From Trachelipus rathkii (lineage: Eukaryota > Arthropoda > Malacostraca > Isopoda > Trachelipodidae): DNA of 12,290 nucleotides. The DNA lies in the NCBI GenBank assembly GCA_015478945.1, contig JABUQX010095308.1, positions 55,001 to 67,290 of the forward strand, written 5' to 3'. The notes under the pieces were generated by a model. That model was not told the DNA's origin and ran no database searches. It worked only from the letters and a program-made list of their open reading frames with translations. Shown one piece after another: positions 1 to 8,732 of the stretch. The position numbers and the translations under genes are program-made. How positions within the stretch are numbered: the stretch's first letter is position 1; each line of letters opens with the position of its first letter.

Positions 1-60
<60 letters not shown>
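1..60. repeat. (AT)n microsatellite at window edge
   Basis: A perfect AT dinucleotide array of 30 units that continues off the left edge, so its true length is unknown. It ends exactly where a hAT-like terminus (CAGGGCTAC) begins at 61. Confidence 0.99.
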
Positions 61-63
<3 letters not shown>

Positions 64-180
64 GGCTACAAAAACTCCACTCTTGAAAAAGCCTAGTGGG
101 CCTCGGTTTTTCGGGGTTTTTCACATAAACCCCGAAAAACCCGGGGAAAATTGGGTTTTTCATTTTTCCTTTCCTTTTCA
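61..180 (+). mobile_element. hAT-like left terminus and subterminal region
   Basis: The (AT)n array stops and CAGGGCTAC begins, which fits the YAGNG start typical of hAT terminal inverted repeats. The next 100 bases alternate GGTTTTTCGGGG-type and CCCCGAAAAACCC-type words, an iterated subterminal pattern often seen in this superfamily. A transposase-like reading frame with a BED zinc finger starts about 200 bases inside on the same strand, which supports calling this the 5' end of that element. An 8-bp target duplication cannot be shown, because the flank is pure AT and the matching right end is not identified. Similar GGGTTTTTTC and GAAAAAACCC words occur at 5739-6057 in the opposite orientation, so those belong to the same or a related family. 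Confidence 0.6.
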
Positions 181-259
181 GCAATAACTGCAATTTCATA
201 TTAATTTAATTGTTTGTTTTTAATTTTGTTAAGTTATTATAAGTTTGATTATAACAGTA

Positions 260-791
260 ATGCCAAAGACTCTTGGATCCAGAAGAAAACTAGGAAATGA
301 ATGGACTGAGGTTCTGAATGTCTAAGGCACCAGCAAAGTAAAATGTAAATATTACAGTGATACAATTAGCAATAAAATTGAAAGAATAAAAGTGCATCGG
401 AAAAAATCTTGTAAGCGCTTGTCATATTCTGGCAAATCTAGTGAATCAAGTGCTAATACAACCGTTGAAAGTATGGATCTTACAGATGTAGAAGAAAGGG
501 ATTCATCTAATTTTCGATGGCTGCAAGACATTCAACAATGAAAACATGGTTATCTGTATCTGACACATCAAAAACTCAAAAGAATTTGTCTAAATATACC
601 ATTAAAATGACAACTGCACAAAAAGAATTTCTTGACCAAAAAATATCAGTTTTTTTTATGCTAACAACGTCTCATTTTTAAGTGTTGAATTGAAGTACTT
701 TGTTGAAATGATACAAACCTTAAGACCTGGTTACTCCCCACCATCTCGAAGAAATCTAGTAGTGTATCCACTTTTTGGACACGTTCTATAG
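260..791 (+). pseudogene. hAT transposase N-terminus (BED zinc finger), decayed
   Basis: A relic of a cut-and-paste hAT transposase. The ATG at 260 opens MPKTLGSRRKLGNEWTEVL, with an in-frame TAA at 323. The same frame then reads KVKCKYYSDTISNKIERIKV and HRKKSC, the core of a BED finger (C-x2-C...H-x4-C), which binds DNA in this family. The second cysteine reads Tyr (TAC at about 352), so the zinc site is incomplete. The frame stops at 539. A shifted frame continues from 538 (KMTTAQKEFLDQKISVFF), and after an eight-T run (650-657) a third frame gives FFYANNVSFLSVELKYF followed by VEMIQTLRPGYSPPSRRNL, the conserved stretch between BED finger and catalytic core. It ends at a TAG (789-791) next to an AT array. 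The DDE/RNase H-like core and dimerisation domain are absent. The family call is confident; the exact subfamily is not. Confidence 0.78.
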
Positions 792-793
792 AG

Positions 794-810
794 TATATAT
801 ATATATATAG

Positions 811-849
<39 letters not shown>

Positions 850-866
850 TATATATACATATATAT
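794..866. repeat. Interrupted (AT)n microsatellite
   Basis: AT array with a few TATG and TACT interruptions, lying directly after the last stop of the hAT relic. The minus-strand Tyr-Ile frame across it is repeat read-through. Confidence 0.95.
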
Positions 867-904
867 GTTCAAACATATGGCACATGATATATACATATTA
901 TGTT

Positions 905-1000
905 ATGAACTAATAATCGTTTTTCACCAGGCCATCGGCAAAATCGTATATTTTTTTTAAAGAATGTTATCACATCGGCAATTTCAACATTATTTTGCCT
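905..1000 (-). other. Possible degenerate hAT subterminal sequence
   Basis: Read on the minus strand this stretch has GAAATTGCCGATG, CGATTTTGCCGATG and ACGATTA. The same words make up the hAT-like terminus at 4435-4543 (ATTTTTGCCGATGACGATG). No clean YAGNGNTG end is visible here, so it may be an internal or eroded relative. Low confidence, from word sharing only. Confidence 0.3.
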
Positions 1001-1053
1001 GACACTGAACCAAATATAAGAATATATATTAACATTAAACTCCCCAAGAGTAC

Positions 1054-1076
1054 TAATAATAATAATAATAATAATA
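1054..1076. repeat. (AAT)n microsatellite
   Basis: Seven to eight AAT units followed by an A run. Gives the Asn-run in the plus-strand frame and the Ile-run in the minus-strand frame, neither of which I consider coding. Confidence 0.95.
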
Positions 1077-1100
1077 AAAAAAATACACAAAAATATGAAT

Positions 1101-1220
<120 letters not shown>

Positions 1221-1279
1221 ATTTGCTTGTTTAATGTATAAAAAACCAAGGATAAATGGTTCGCCTTCTGTTATGCGTT

Positions 1280-1363
1280 AATATCCACACTCATCCTCCA
1301 GACAACATATCATATAAACATAATACTTATATCCACATCCCTCTTCTAGACAACATCTTACAG
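1280..1363. repeat. Imperfect tandem duplication, about 49-bp unit
   Basis: ATATCCACACTCATCCTCC plus AGACAACATATCATA is followed about 49 bases later by ATATCCACATCCCTCTTCT plus AGACAACATCTTACA. A partial third start (ATATCCCTATG) follows at about 1379. Probably a small local tandem duplication. Confidence 0.6.
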
Positions 1364-1380
1364 ACATCCCTACCCCTTAT

Positions 1381-1560
1381 ATCCCTATGTGTGGGGAAAT
1401 GCCCACATCGTATGTCCTGTGTGTTGTAGAAGGCGACTAAGGGACGGTAGTTAGGTTGGCTGCCTTCTACCACTATCTTTTGCTAGGAATGCCAATGCAT
1501 GCCTGAGAAGGTCGTGGATCGCAGTAAACGGCCTTCTATCTCTCGGCGAAAATGTATGAA
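1381..1560. other. Unclassified GC-richer segment with inverted repeat
   Basis: This block is clearly less AT-rich than its surroundings and contains GTAGAAGGC (1426-1434) and its exact reverse complement GCCTTCTAC (1462-1470), separated by 27 bases. A further GGCCTTCTATC occurs near 1529. It may be the tail of a SINE or LINE, since short GTAGAAGGCGACTAAGGG-type tracts suggest an interspersed repeat, but I cannot assign a family from sequence alone. No open frame of note. Confidence 0.4.
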
Positions 1561-1982
1561 TCGTATTTGTATATGAAATCAAAGGAATAAATGTTGAGGA
1601 AATGAGAGAGAGGGGATGGATGTATTTAGAAAGGGCAAATTGATTTGCTCGCTGTGACTGAGTGAAACAAAGATGAAAGGAAAAGGGAAAATGAGTGGTG
1701 TGGTGTAAAAATGTGTTTGTGTTGCTGTGGAAAGGAATGAAAGGGGGATAGAAGGATTTGCAACTTCTGATGAGAGAGTTGTGGTAGAGAGCTATGATAG
1801 ATTTTGTGTGTGAGTACTAGAAGTCTAAAGGTTAAATTTAAGTTTGAAAAGGTCAAATTTGTGTGGTTGCGAAATATGATCCATCTTGAGGGTAATGTTG
1901 AAAAGAGTACGATTTTCTGTGGGGATAATTGAATGATGTTTTGATGGGGAATAGGAGATTCATAGTCTATTTGCCACATCTG
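1561..1982. other. Unclassified purine-rich region, no gene seen
   Basis: About 420 bases rich in GA on the plus strand (GGAAAGGAATGAAAGGGGG and similar). The longest frame here (minus strand, 1626-1991, 121 codons) is compositionally biased toward Ser, Leu, His, Pro and Phe, has no recognisable domain and overlaps a likely insertion at its start. I treat it as non-coding. Could be old transposon sequence. Confidence 0.45.
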
Positions 1983-2043
1983 CCCATTCAAGGATTTTTT
2001 TTGCAGTTGTCACCACCACTCACGGCGGAGCCCTATTCAAGGA
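1983..2043 (-). mobile_element. Tiny poly(A)-tailed insertion with target-site duplications
   Basis: CCCATTCAAGGA (1983-1994) and CCTATTCAAGGA (2032-2043) match at 11 of 12 positions. They flank eight Ts (1995-2002) and about 29 bases of unrelated sequence. On the minus strand this reads as target copy, short element 3' end, A8 tail, second target copy: the signature of a severely 5'-truncated retrotransposon copy made by target-primed reverse transcription. The element body (GTGAGTGGTGGTGACAACTG) is too short to assign to a family. Confidence 0.55.
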
Positions 2044-3815
2044 GGGGTGTATTACTCTCAAAAGTTCACCCTCTAGCGCAAATTACGCATATGTGCACAG
2101 ACGCAGGCTTTAAAGTGAGGGGATTAAATTCATAGGAAAACAGAAGATGGAAGAGAATTCCAATAAAAACAGGTGGTGGAAAGAATGAAGCACCACAGCA
2201 AACTAGCCTGGCGCCAATGTGTCAACACAATACTCGTGCGCAGACACAGCACCTATTGTGCTAACAAAGGCGTCGTAAAGGTGGTGTACGCGAGTGATAA
2301 GTTCCCTCGAGCACTTGCCGCTGCGGTACCTATAGGGATAGAGATAAAGCACCAACATCGCTCAGCAAAGAGGTCAATGGAACTGGAAAGTACAGAACAG
2401 TTTATAAGCCTCTTTGCCGTTGACTCGACCTCTGTCCAAAAGCTGGGGTGAAACCAGAGCCCCCTCCAGATATGAGAGCAGTACTCATACATGGGCGGAT
2501 GAGACCTTGTATAGCTGGAGCACTGAGAAAAGGAGGAAAGTCTCGCAGTCTAAACAGAACCCTCAGTTTCTTGAGGCCACCCTAGCAACCGTTGTGATGT
2601 GAGGTTTCAAGACATTTTTTGTTCATGCAATTCCAAGGGATGCCATATTGTCAACAGGAGAGACGACAGAACCGTCCAAAGAGACAGGAAAGTTAGAAGG
2701 TATTTGAGAAGGAGACTTGTAAAAGTTGGGTTTTTAAAGAATTGAATTTCACATAGTTATTTCTATCCATCAGCGATAATAAAATCGGGAAAGATTAAGA
2801 GATTTAGAGGCAATTCCAGAAGTAAAAGTATAGAATTTATATGAGTTAAAGAATGAAGAGTCATCGAGTTAGAGGTGCAGGTGAGAAGATCATTCATGAA
2901 AAGCAGGAATAAAGGAGGATGGGACAGAACCCTGAGGAACACCACTATTGACAGAAAAGAAGTCGCCCCATCATCAACAACAGCCCATATTGAGCGATTT
3001 GAAAGAAAGTTGATATAAGTAGCAAAGAAAGGAGGTGAAACCCAAAGGGAGGGGAGAGCCGAGAGCAGTGACGCGTGCCATACTGGTCAAATGCTTTGGA
3101 TATGTCAGCGCCACCACCCCAAGTCTCCCTGTAGTTCCTAAGAGCGAAAAAAACCATAAATCAGTTTGATAGGAATGTATCGCCAGTAGACTTGCAACGA
3201 GAGCCGTACTATGATCTGAATTGATTTCTCAGATGATCTAAGAAGTGAGTAGAGAAGGGTTTCAAAGGTCTTAGATAGAATACAAGTGAGAGCTACAGGG
3301 GCGATAGTTAGAAGGATCAGAGCTACTTCCTTTTTCGGAATAGGTTGGACATGTAAGAGCTTCCAACACTGAGGAGGGAAAGTGCTAGTACTGAGACATA
3401 GAGAATATAGTTGAGCGAGGGGTCGAGAGATTAGCCTTTTCAGTTGGAGAATTAGCACACAATGATCAGATCGAATAAGAGGAGGAAAGGCAGGATTTAC
3501 AGAAGCTGCTAGAGATGAAAGATTTGTCAGTAGAGAAACCAAGGAGGTTAGCGCACTTTCCTTTTATGAAGCGTTGCTCGTCGAAGAGTATCCTGCAACG
3601 ATTTCTAGCTGAATGAAAATTATCAAGAGTGATAGGAGAAGGAGAATTTTTCCACACTCGATAGGCACTGTTTCTAGCCTGAATGGGCTGTGAGAATAAG
3701 CACGACTAACCATGGGATTATGAGGAGAGAAAGATTTAGTTTTAGAAGAAATGAATGAGGAAAGAAAATTTATCTGAAAGAAGGAATGAACCCGTTCTCA
3801 GTCCTTAATTTCCAA
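2044..3815 (-). pseudogene. LINE copy A: jockey/BS-like non-LTR reverse transcriptase, 5'-truncated
   Basis: Read on the minus strand from about 3815 downward. It shows a pre-RT linker (VWKNSPSPITLDNFHSARNR, about 3595-3654), then CLSTSTFPPQCWKLLHVQPI with PKK (about 3340-3410), VALTCILSKTFETLL (about 3250-3295), DISKAFD (about 3085-3105), FLLFMNDLLTCTSN (about 2870-2915) and a C-terminal YCSHIWRG segment (from about 2480), ending near WNSLPSSVFP at about 2140. These are the conserved blocks of a LINE ORF2 polymerase, the enzyme that copies element RNA at a nicked target. At least five frameshifts and stops break it. The YADD-type catalytic box is missing, since the sequence jumps from CTSNS to LHSLTHINS. 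The endonuclease is absent, so the copy is 5'-truncated. It forms a direct duplicate pair with copy B at 6058-7665. Confidence 0.85.
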
Positions 3816-3842
3816 CGACATAGCTCCCTTCCTTATCTTTTT

Positions 3843-4013
3843 AAATCTTTATACATCCATCATTAATCCTTATTGAGGTAGCCAATTTGCTATTATCTGC
3901 AAACTTGGAAACCTTACATTTAAGTCCCTGGTCTAAATATTTTATACATGTATGAGGAACAGCCACTTGACCTAAAAATCGTTACTGACCACAAACATGT
4001 CTCCTCATTTCAA
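3843..4013 (-). pseudogene. Fragment of a second, different LINE reverse transcriptase
   Basis: On the minus strand the block reads YLDQGLKCKVSKFADNSKLA, followed by TSIRINDGCIKI. This resembles the CR1/RTE-like stretch around the FADD box, where IND-L-GL, SKFADD and TKLA are typical. Upstream, VVSNDF and KWLFLIHV fit the preceding block, but the SGVPQGSVLGP part between them is missing and one frameshift is needed. The catalytic FADD reads FADN (3892-3900). This piece is distinct from the jockey-like LINE that starts just downstream, which has its own polymerase. Duplicated at about 7685-7850. Confidence 0.6.
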
Positions 4014-4043
4014 TTAATAATACTTTTCATTTTCATTGATTAA

Positions 4044-4044
<1 letters not shown>

Positions 4045-4104
<60 letters not shown>

Positions 4105-4171
4105 TATTATTATTAGTTATTTATTATTATTCTTATTCTTATTCTTATTCTTATTATTATTATTATTATTA

Positions 4172-4207
<36 letters not shown>

Positions 4208-4230
4208 TTATTATTATTAATATTATTATT
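4045..4230. repeat. (ATT)n microsatellite with TTCTTA interruptions
   Basis: About 186 bases of ATT/TTA trinucleotide repeat interrupted by TTATTTA and a TTCTTATTCTTA block at about 4130-4153. The matching array in the duplicate unit at 7879-7900 is only 22 bases, so the array expanded or contracted after duplication. Confidence 0.97.
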
Positions 4231-4344
4231 GAGACTTATGAGTCAAAAATTTATCTAAATACTCCTCGTGGAGGTTGAACCCCTGACCATCCTAAGTTCA
4301 TAGCCTTATATGGTATATATATATTATGTTATTATAGTTAAAGG

Positions 4345-4347
4345 TAT

Positions 4348-4426
<79 letters not shown>

Positions 4427-4434
4427 GAGAGAGA
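4345..4434. repeat. (AT)n followed by (GA)n microsatellite
   Basis: AT array to 4412 passing directly into an AG/GA tract to about 4434. A compound microsatellite lying next to the hAT-like terminus that follows. Confidence 0.95.
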
Positions 4435-5475
<1,041 letters not shown>

Positions 5476-5570
5476 ATTACTGTCATTAACATTAATACTG
5501 CCACCAGCTTCTTTATAATATTACCTCAAGGGAAAATACTCTTCAATATATATATATATATATATATATA

Positions 5571-5620
<50 letters not shown>
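5476..5620. repeat. Short unique spacer then (AT)n microsatellite
   Basis: About 70 bases of ordinary sequence (5476-5545, nothing recognised), then AT array from 5546 to 5620 with one ATACAT interruption. The array directly precedes the first copy of the hAT right-end duplication. Confidence 0.9.
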
Positions 5621-5622
<2 letters not shown>

Positions 5623-5801
5623 CAACAAATGAATTAAAATGAGCTTATAAATATTTCACTAAGTAAAAGAGTATAACTTCTAATATTTTCATTTTTGTTT
5701 TACTATTTTTACATGCAATTATTCTGAAAAAAAAAATTGAAAAAACCCAAGTGGGCAAAATAGTGGGTTTTTTCAAGTGGATTTTTTTGAAAAAATATTT
5801 G

Positions 5802-5803
<2 letters not shown>
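5621..5803 (-). mobile_element. hAT right-end sequence, truncated tandem copy 1
   Basis: TCAACAAATGAATTAAAATG, then TTTCACTAAGTAAAAGAGTA, then GAAAAAACCCAAGTGGGCAA and GTGGGTTTTTTC. The same order recurs at 5873-6057. This copy stops at an AT array (5804) before reaching the terminal CCAACCCTG, so it lacks the element end. Confidence 0.6.

Positions 5804-5863
<60 letters not shown>
5804..5863. repeat. (AT)n microsatellite between tandem hAT ends
   Basis: About 60 bases of AT dinucleotide. Each tandem hAT right-end copy is preceded by such an array, so the duplicated unit may include the array itself. Confidence 0.97.
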
Positions 5864-5866
<3 letters not shown>

Positions 5867-5872
5867 TTTCTA

Positions 5873-6057
5873 TCAACAAATAAATTAAAATGAGTTTATA
5901 AATATTTCACTAAGTAAAAAGAGTATAATTTTTAATATTATTCATAATTTTTTTTTGAAAAAACCCAAGTGGGCAAAATAGCGGGTTTTTTCAAGTGGGC
6001 TTTTTTGAAAAAACCCGGGTGGGTTTTTTCGGGTCGGGCCCACTCATGCCAACCCTG
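5873..6057 (-). mobile_element. hAT right terminus, tandem copy 2, cut into LINE copy B
   Basis: On the minus strand from 6057 it begins CAGGGTTGGCATGAGTGGGC, fitting YAGNGNTG, followed by CCGAAAAAACCC and CCCGGGTTTTTTC words like those at 61-180. The left side repeats 5621-5803. At 6058 the sequence becomes GCAGATACAGCACC, which in unit A (2240) lies inside LINE sequence. The hAT end therefore interrupts the LINE at that base. If this is a real insertion, its 8-bp target copy would be GCAGATAC, and the other end should carry the same 8 bases; it is not in this window next to a recognisable terminus. Confidence 0.65.
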
Positions 6058-7665
6058 GCAGATACAGCACCTATTGTGCTGAGAAGGCGTCGTAAAGGTG
6101 GTGGTACGCGAGTGATAAGTTCCCTCGAGCACTTGCCGCTGCGGTACCTATAGGATAGAGATAAAGCACCAACATCGCCTCACAAAGATAGAGGGTCAAG
6201 TGAACTGGAAAGTACAGAAGTTTATAAGCCTTTTGGCCTTTGACTCTACAGTATCCAAAAGCCGCGTGAAACCAGAGCCCTCCCAGATACGAGAGCATTA
6301 CTCCATAAAAGGGTGGATGAGACCCTTGTATAGCTGGAGCAACTGAGAAAAGGAGAAAGTCTCCATTGTCTAAAACAGAACTCAGTTCTTTGAGGCTTCC
6401 TCCTTAGCAATCTGTGATGTGAGGTTTCCAAGACATTTTTTTTTGTTCATGTTAAGGCCAAGGATGTGTATATTGTCAACAGGAGACACGAGAGAAAAAG
6501 TTGAGCTTATAGATAAGTTAGAAGGCATTTTCGAGAAGGATGTTTAAGTTGAATTTTTAAAGAATTAAATTTCATGAAAGTTATTTCTATCCATCACCGA
6601 GAATTCTGAAGATTAAGGCGAGAGGTAATTCCAGAAGCAAAAGTGGGAGAAGAATTGATATGAGTTAAAGAATGAAGGGTTGAGTCATCGGAATACGAGT
6701 GGATAGAGTTAGAGGTGCAGGTGGGAAGATCATTGAAAAGTAGGAATAAGTAGGAGATAAGACAGAACCCTGGAGGAAACACCCACTATTGACAGAAAAA
6801 GAAAAAGAAGTCACCCCATCAACAACAACCCATATTGAGCGATTTGAAAGAAAGCTAGACATAAGTAAGCAAAAAGAGAAGGAGGAAACCTAAAGGAAGG
6901 AATTGAGAGCAGTGACGCGTGCCATACTCTGGTCAAATGCTTGATATGTCAAGTGCCACTCACCCAAGTCTCCCCTGCAGAGTTCCGGTAAGAGCGAAAA
7001 CCATAAATCGTTAGATAGGGAATGTATATCACCAGTAGACTTCGTGCAACGAGAGCCGCACTGGGATCGGAGTGAGTTTTCAGATGATCTAAGAAGTGAG
7101 TTGAGAAGGATTTAAAGATCTTAGATAGAATACAAGTGAGAGCTACATGGCGATAGTTAAAGGGGATCAGAGTTGGGCTTCCTTTTTTCGGAGTAGGTTG
7201 GACATGTGAGAACTTCCACTGAGGGAGGGAAAGTGCTAGTATTGAGACAGAGAATATAGTTGAGCGAGAGGAAGAGTTTAGCCTTTTCAGTTGGAGAATT
7301 AGCAACAATAAATGATCAGATCGAATAAGAGGAGGAAAGGCAGATTTACAGAAGTTGCTAGAGATGTAAGATTTGTCAGAGGGAGAACCAAGGAGGTTAG
7401 CTTAATTTTCCTTGATGAAGCCAGCTTTTCTCGTCGAAGAGTATCCCTGCAACGATTTCAGCTGAATGAAAATTAGCGAGAGTGAAAGGAGAATGAGAAT
7501 TTTTCCACACCTGAGCACTGTCTCTAGCCTGAATGGTAAGAGAAATAAGCACGATCGAACCATGAATTATGAGGAAAGAAAGATTGTTTAGAAGAAATGA
7601 ATGAGGAAAGAAAATTTAGCTGAAGACGGAATGAACCTGCTCATCCCATCAATGATTACAGCTCT
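6058..7665 (-). pseudogene. LINE copy B: jockey/BS-like reverse transcriptase, both ends lost
   Basis: Duplicate of copy A, read on the minus strand from about 7665. Recognisable pieces are ILSKIFKS (about 7105-7130), FLSNRSIWVVVDGVTSFSFS (about 6790-6860), FLLFNDLPTCTSNSIHSYSDD (starting near 6746) and the C-terminal LGGLWFH and IPIG-like parts (about 6130-6290). The YADD-type catalytic box is present as YSDD at 6684-6695, unlike copy A where it is deleted. Many one- and two-base indels and stops prevent any product. The 3' end is cut by the hAT terminus at 6057, so the last part seen in copy A (2044-2239) is missing. The 5' end lies against the second RT fragment, as in A. Confidence 0.85.
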
Positions 7666-7669
7666 CACC

Positions 7670-7850
7670 TTATTTTTTAAAATCTTATACATCCATCATT
7701 ATTCCTGAGGTAGCCAATTTGCCATTATCTGCAAACTTGGAAACCTTACATTTAAGTCCCTGATTTAAATATTTTATACATGTATGAGGAACAGCCACTT
7801 GACCTAAGAAATCGTTACGGACCACAAACATGTCTCCTCATTTCCATTAA
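7670..7850 (-). pseudogene. Second RT fragment, duplicate copy
   Basis: Counterpart of 3843-4013. On the minus strand it reads GLKCKVSKFADNGKLAT with the box again FADN. Sharing of the Asp-to-Asn change in both copies suggests it predates the duplication. The same VVRNDF...FLIHV remnants lie upstream. Not an intact gene. Confidence 0.58.
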
Positions 7851-7878
7851 TAAATACTTTTCATTTTCATTGATTAAC

Positions 7879-7900
7879 TATTATTATTATTATTATTATT
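7879..7900. repeat. Short (ATT)n microsatellite
   Basis: About seven units, occupying the same place as the 186-base array in unit A. Confidence 0.95.
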
Positions 7901-7978
7901 GAGACTTAAGGAATCAAAAATTTTGATCGCTAAAATAATTTCGGGAGGTTGAACCCCCTGACCCTCCTGTCTACAGCC

Positions 7979-7998
7979 ATATATATATATATATATAT
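7979..7998. repeat. Short (AT)n microsatellite
   Basis: Ten AT units exactly between the end of duplicated unit B and the hAT-like terminus starting at 7999. Confidence 0.95.
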
Positions 7999-8111
7999 TA
8001 GGGATGTACCGAACCAGAATTTTTGTTCTACTGGAACCGAACTTTCCGAACTCTTAAAAAATCTATCGAACCGGAACTTTTCGACTTCAGCTACACCTTA
8101 CATAAGCTGCG
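7999..8111 (+). mobile_element. hAT-like terminus, GAACCG-type subterminal repeats
   Basis: Begins TAGGGATGTACCGAACC, fitting YAGNGNTG, with ATTTTTG at offset 21. Words of the GAACC or CCGAAC type then recur (GGAACCGAAC, TCCGAAC, CGAACCGGAAC) up to about 8070. This resembles the subterminal motif arrays bound by hAT transposases, but no transposase gene is attached. The inner side runs into ATT arrays at 8112. Likely one end of a non-autonomous or deleted element. Confidence 0.55.
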
Positions 8112-8116
8112 TTATA

Positions 8117-8147
<31 letters not shown>

Positions 8148-8200
8148 ATTATTATTATTATTATTATTATACATTATTAATATACAGTAAATTATTATTA

Positions 8201-8244
<44 letters not shown>

Positions 8245-8262
8245 TACGGTATATATATATAT
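8112..8262. repeat. (ATT)n arrays followed by (AT)n
   Basis: ATT arrays at 8112-8170 and 8190-8236, split by ACATTATTAATATACAGTAA, then AT repeats to 8262 with one ACGGT interruption. They give the Tyr-run and Leu-run reading frames. Confidence 0.96.
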
Positions 8263-8450
8263 TAGTGTTGGCCGAGCACCGGATTTTTGCGCACCGCACC
8301 GGGAGGTCGTGCACCAGCACCGCACCGCACCACCCATCATCCTACCGCACCGCACCGGCTCTTTTGCAGTGCGCACCGCACCGCACCGCACCGAGAGCGA
8401 GCACCGCACCGCACCAAAAATCATTTTTGTCGCACGCACACACAGCACTC

Positions 8451-8453
<3 letters not shown>
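8263..8453 (+). mobile_element. GCACC-repeat island with hAT-like left end
   Basis: Starts TAGTGTTGGCCGAGCACC directly after an AT array, then has ATTTTTG at offset 21. I count sixteen GCACC pentamers between about 8275 and 8416, often as tandem GCACCGCACC. It is a sharp GC-rich island in AT-rich surroundings, and on the right it goes straight into another AT array. The end sequence and layout match the termini at 7999 and 4543 but with a different iterated word. The right end (reverse complement GTCGAGTGCTG) is not a clear match to the left, so this may be a truncated or rearranged element. The His-Arg-Thr-Ala-Pro frames here are repeat read-through. Confidence 0.5.

Positions 8454-8519
<66 letters not shown>
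8454..8519. repeat. (AT)n microsatellite
   Basis: About 33 perfect AT units closing the GCACC island on its right. Confidence 0.98.
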
Positions 8520-8523
<4 letters not shown>

Positions 8524-8732
8524 AGAAGCTGAAGTAGTGCTCCTTAAGCTGGCGAGATCACCTGTTCATTGAGCACATATGAGTGTTAGAGTACATCCCA
8601 TCACACTCCAATGTTCAATTCATTCCCTTTCGCTCTCACCTTGGCATACTTCTTACGATGGAGTAAGCTCTCCCTTATCACACACCATAAAATACAATTA
8701 CAGACAACACTTACCTCTTAAAAAGAAAATAA
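8520..8732. other. Unclassified sequence, no gene seen
   Basis: About 210 bases of mixed composition between the AT array and the LINE copy C. The 61-codon frame starting at 8579 shows no recognisable motif. Could be the 5' untranslated part of the LINE or unrelated flank. Confidence 0.4.

Larger units (their letters stand above)
2240..4305. repeat. Composite duplicated unit, copy A
   Basis: About 2.07 kb matching 6058-7978 in the same orientation. The shared order is LINE 3' part, LINE RT, second RT fragment (3843-4013), (ATT)n array, and a flank with GAGACTTA...GGTTGAACCCC...AGCC. The match covers sequence outside the LINE, so the two copies come from duplication of an already assembled composite, or from a larger repeat family, and not from two independent LINE insertions. 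The length difference is due largely to the ATT array (186 versus 22 bases). Confidence 0.8.
6058..7978. repeat. Composite duplicated unit, copy B
   Basis: About 1.92 kb parallel to 2240-4305, with the same parts in the same order and direction. By eye most of its length aligns well, with frequent one- to three-base indels. The right border in both copies follows GGTTGAACCCC...AGCC and then passes into unrelated AT-rich sequence. Confidence 0.8.

Noticed and set aside
1626..1991. 121-codon minus-strand frame as a real protein
   Set aside because: Biased Ser/Leu/His/Pro/Phe composition from purine-rich plus-strand sequence, no domain, and it starts in a likely insertion flank.
4045..4230. Trinucleotide arrays as a CRISPR or coding repeat
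   Set aside because: Pure ATT units without spacers; a simple microsatellite.
4272..4290. GGTTGAACCCC as a tRNA-type B box of a SINE or tRNA gene
   Set aside because: It resembles the B box, but no A box at suitable spacing and no cloverleaf can be formed. It recurs at 7948-7963 only because the unit is duplicated.
8167..8532. Overlapping frames rich in His, Arg, Thr, Ala and Pro or in Val, Arg, Cys and Gly
   Set aside because: All frames and both strands stay open because of the GCACC repeat, so openness says nothing about coding.
7949..8572. 207-codon open frame, the longest in the window
   Set aside because: It joins AT, ATT and GCACC repeats (Tyr, Leu and His-Arg-Thr-Ala-Pro runs) and two transposon ends. 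No protein domain is visible.
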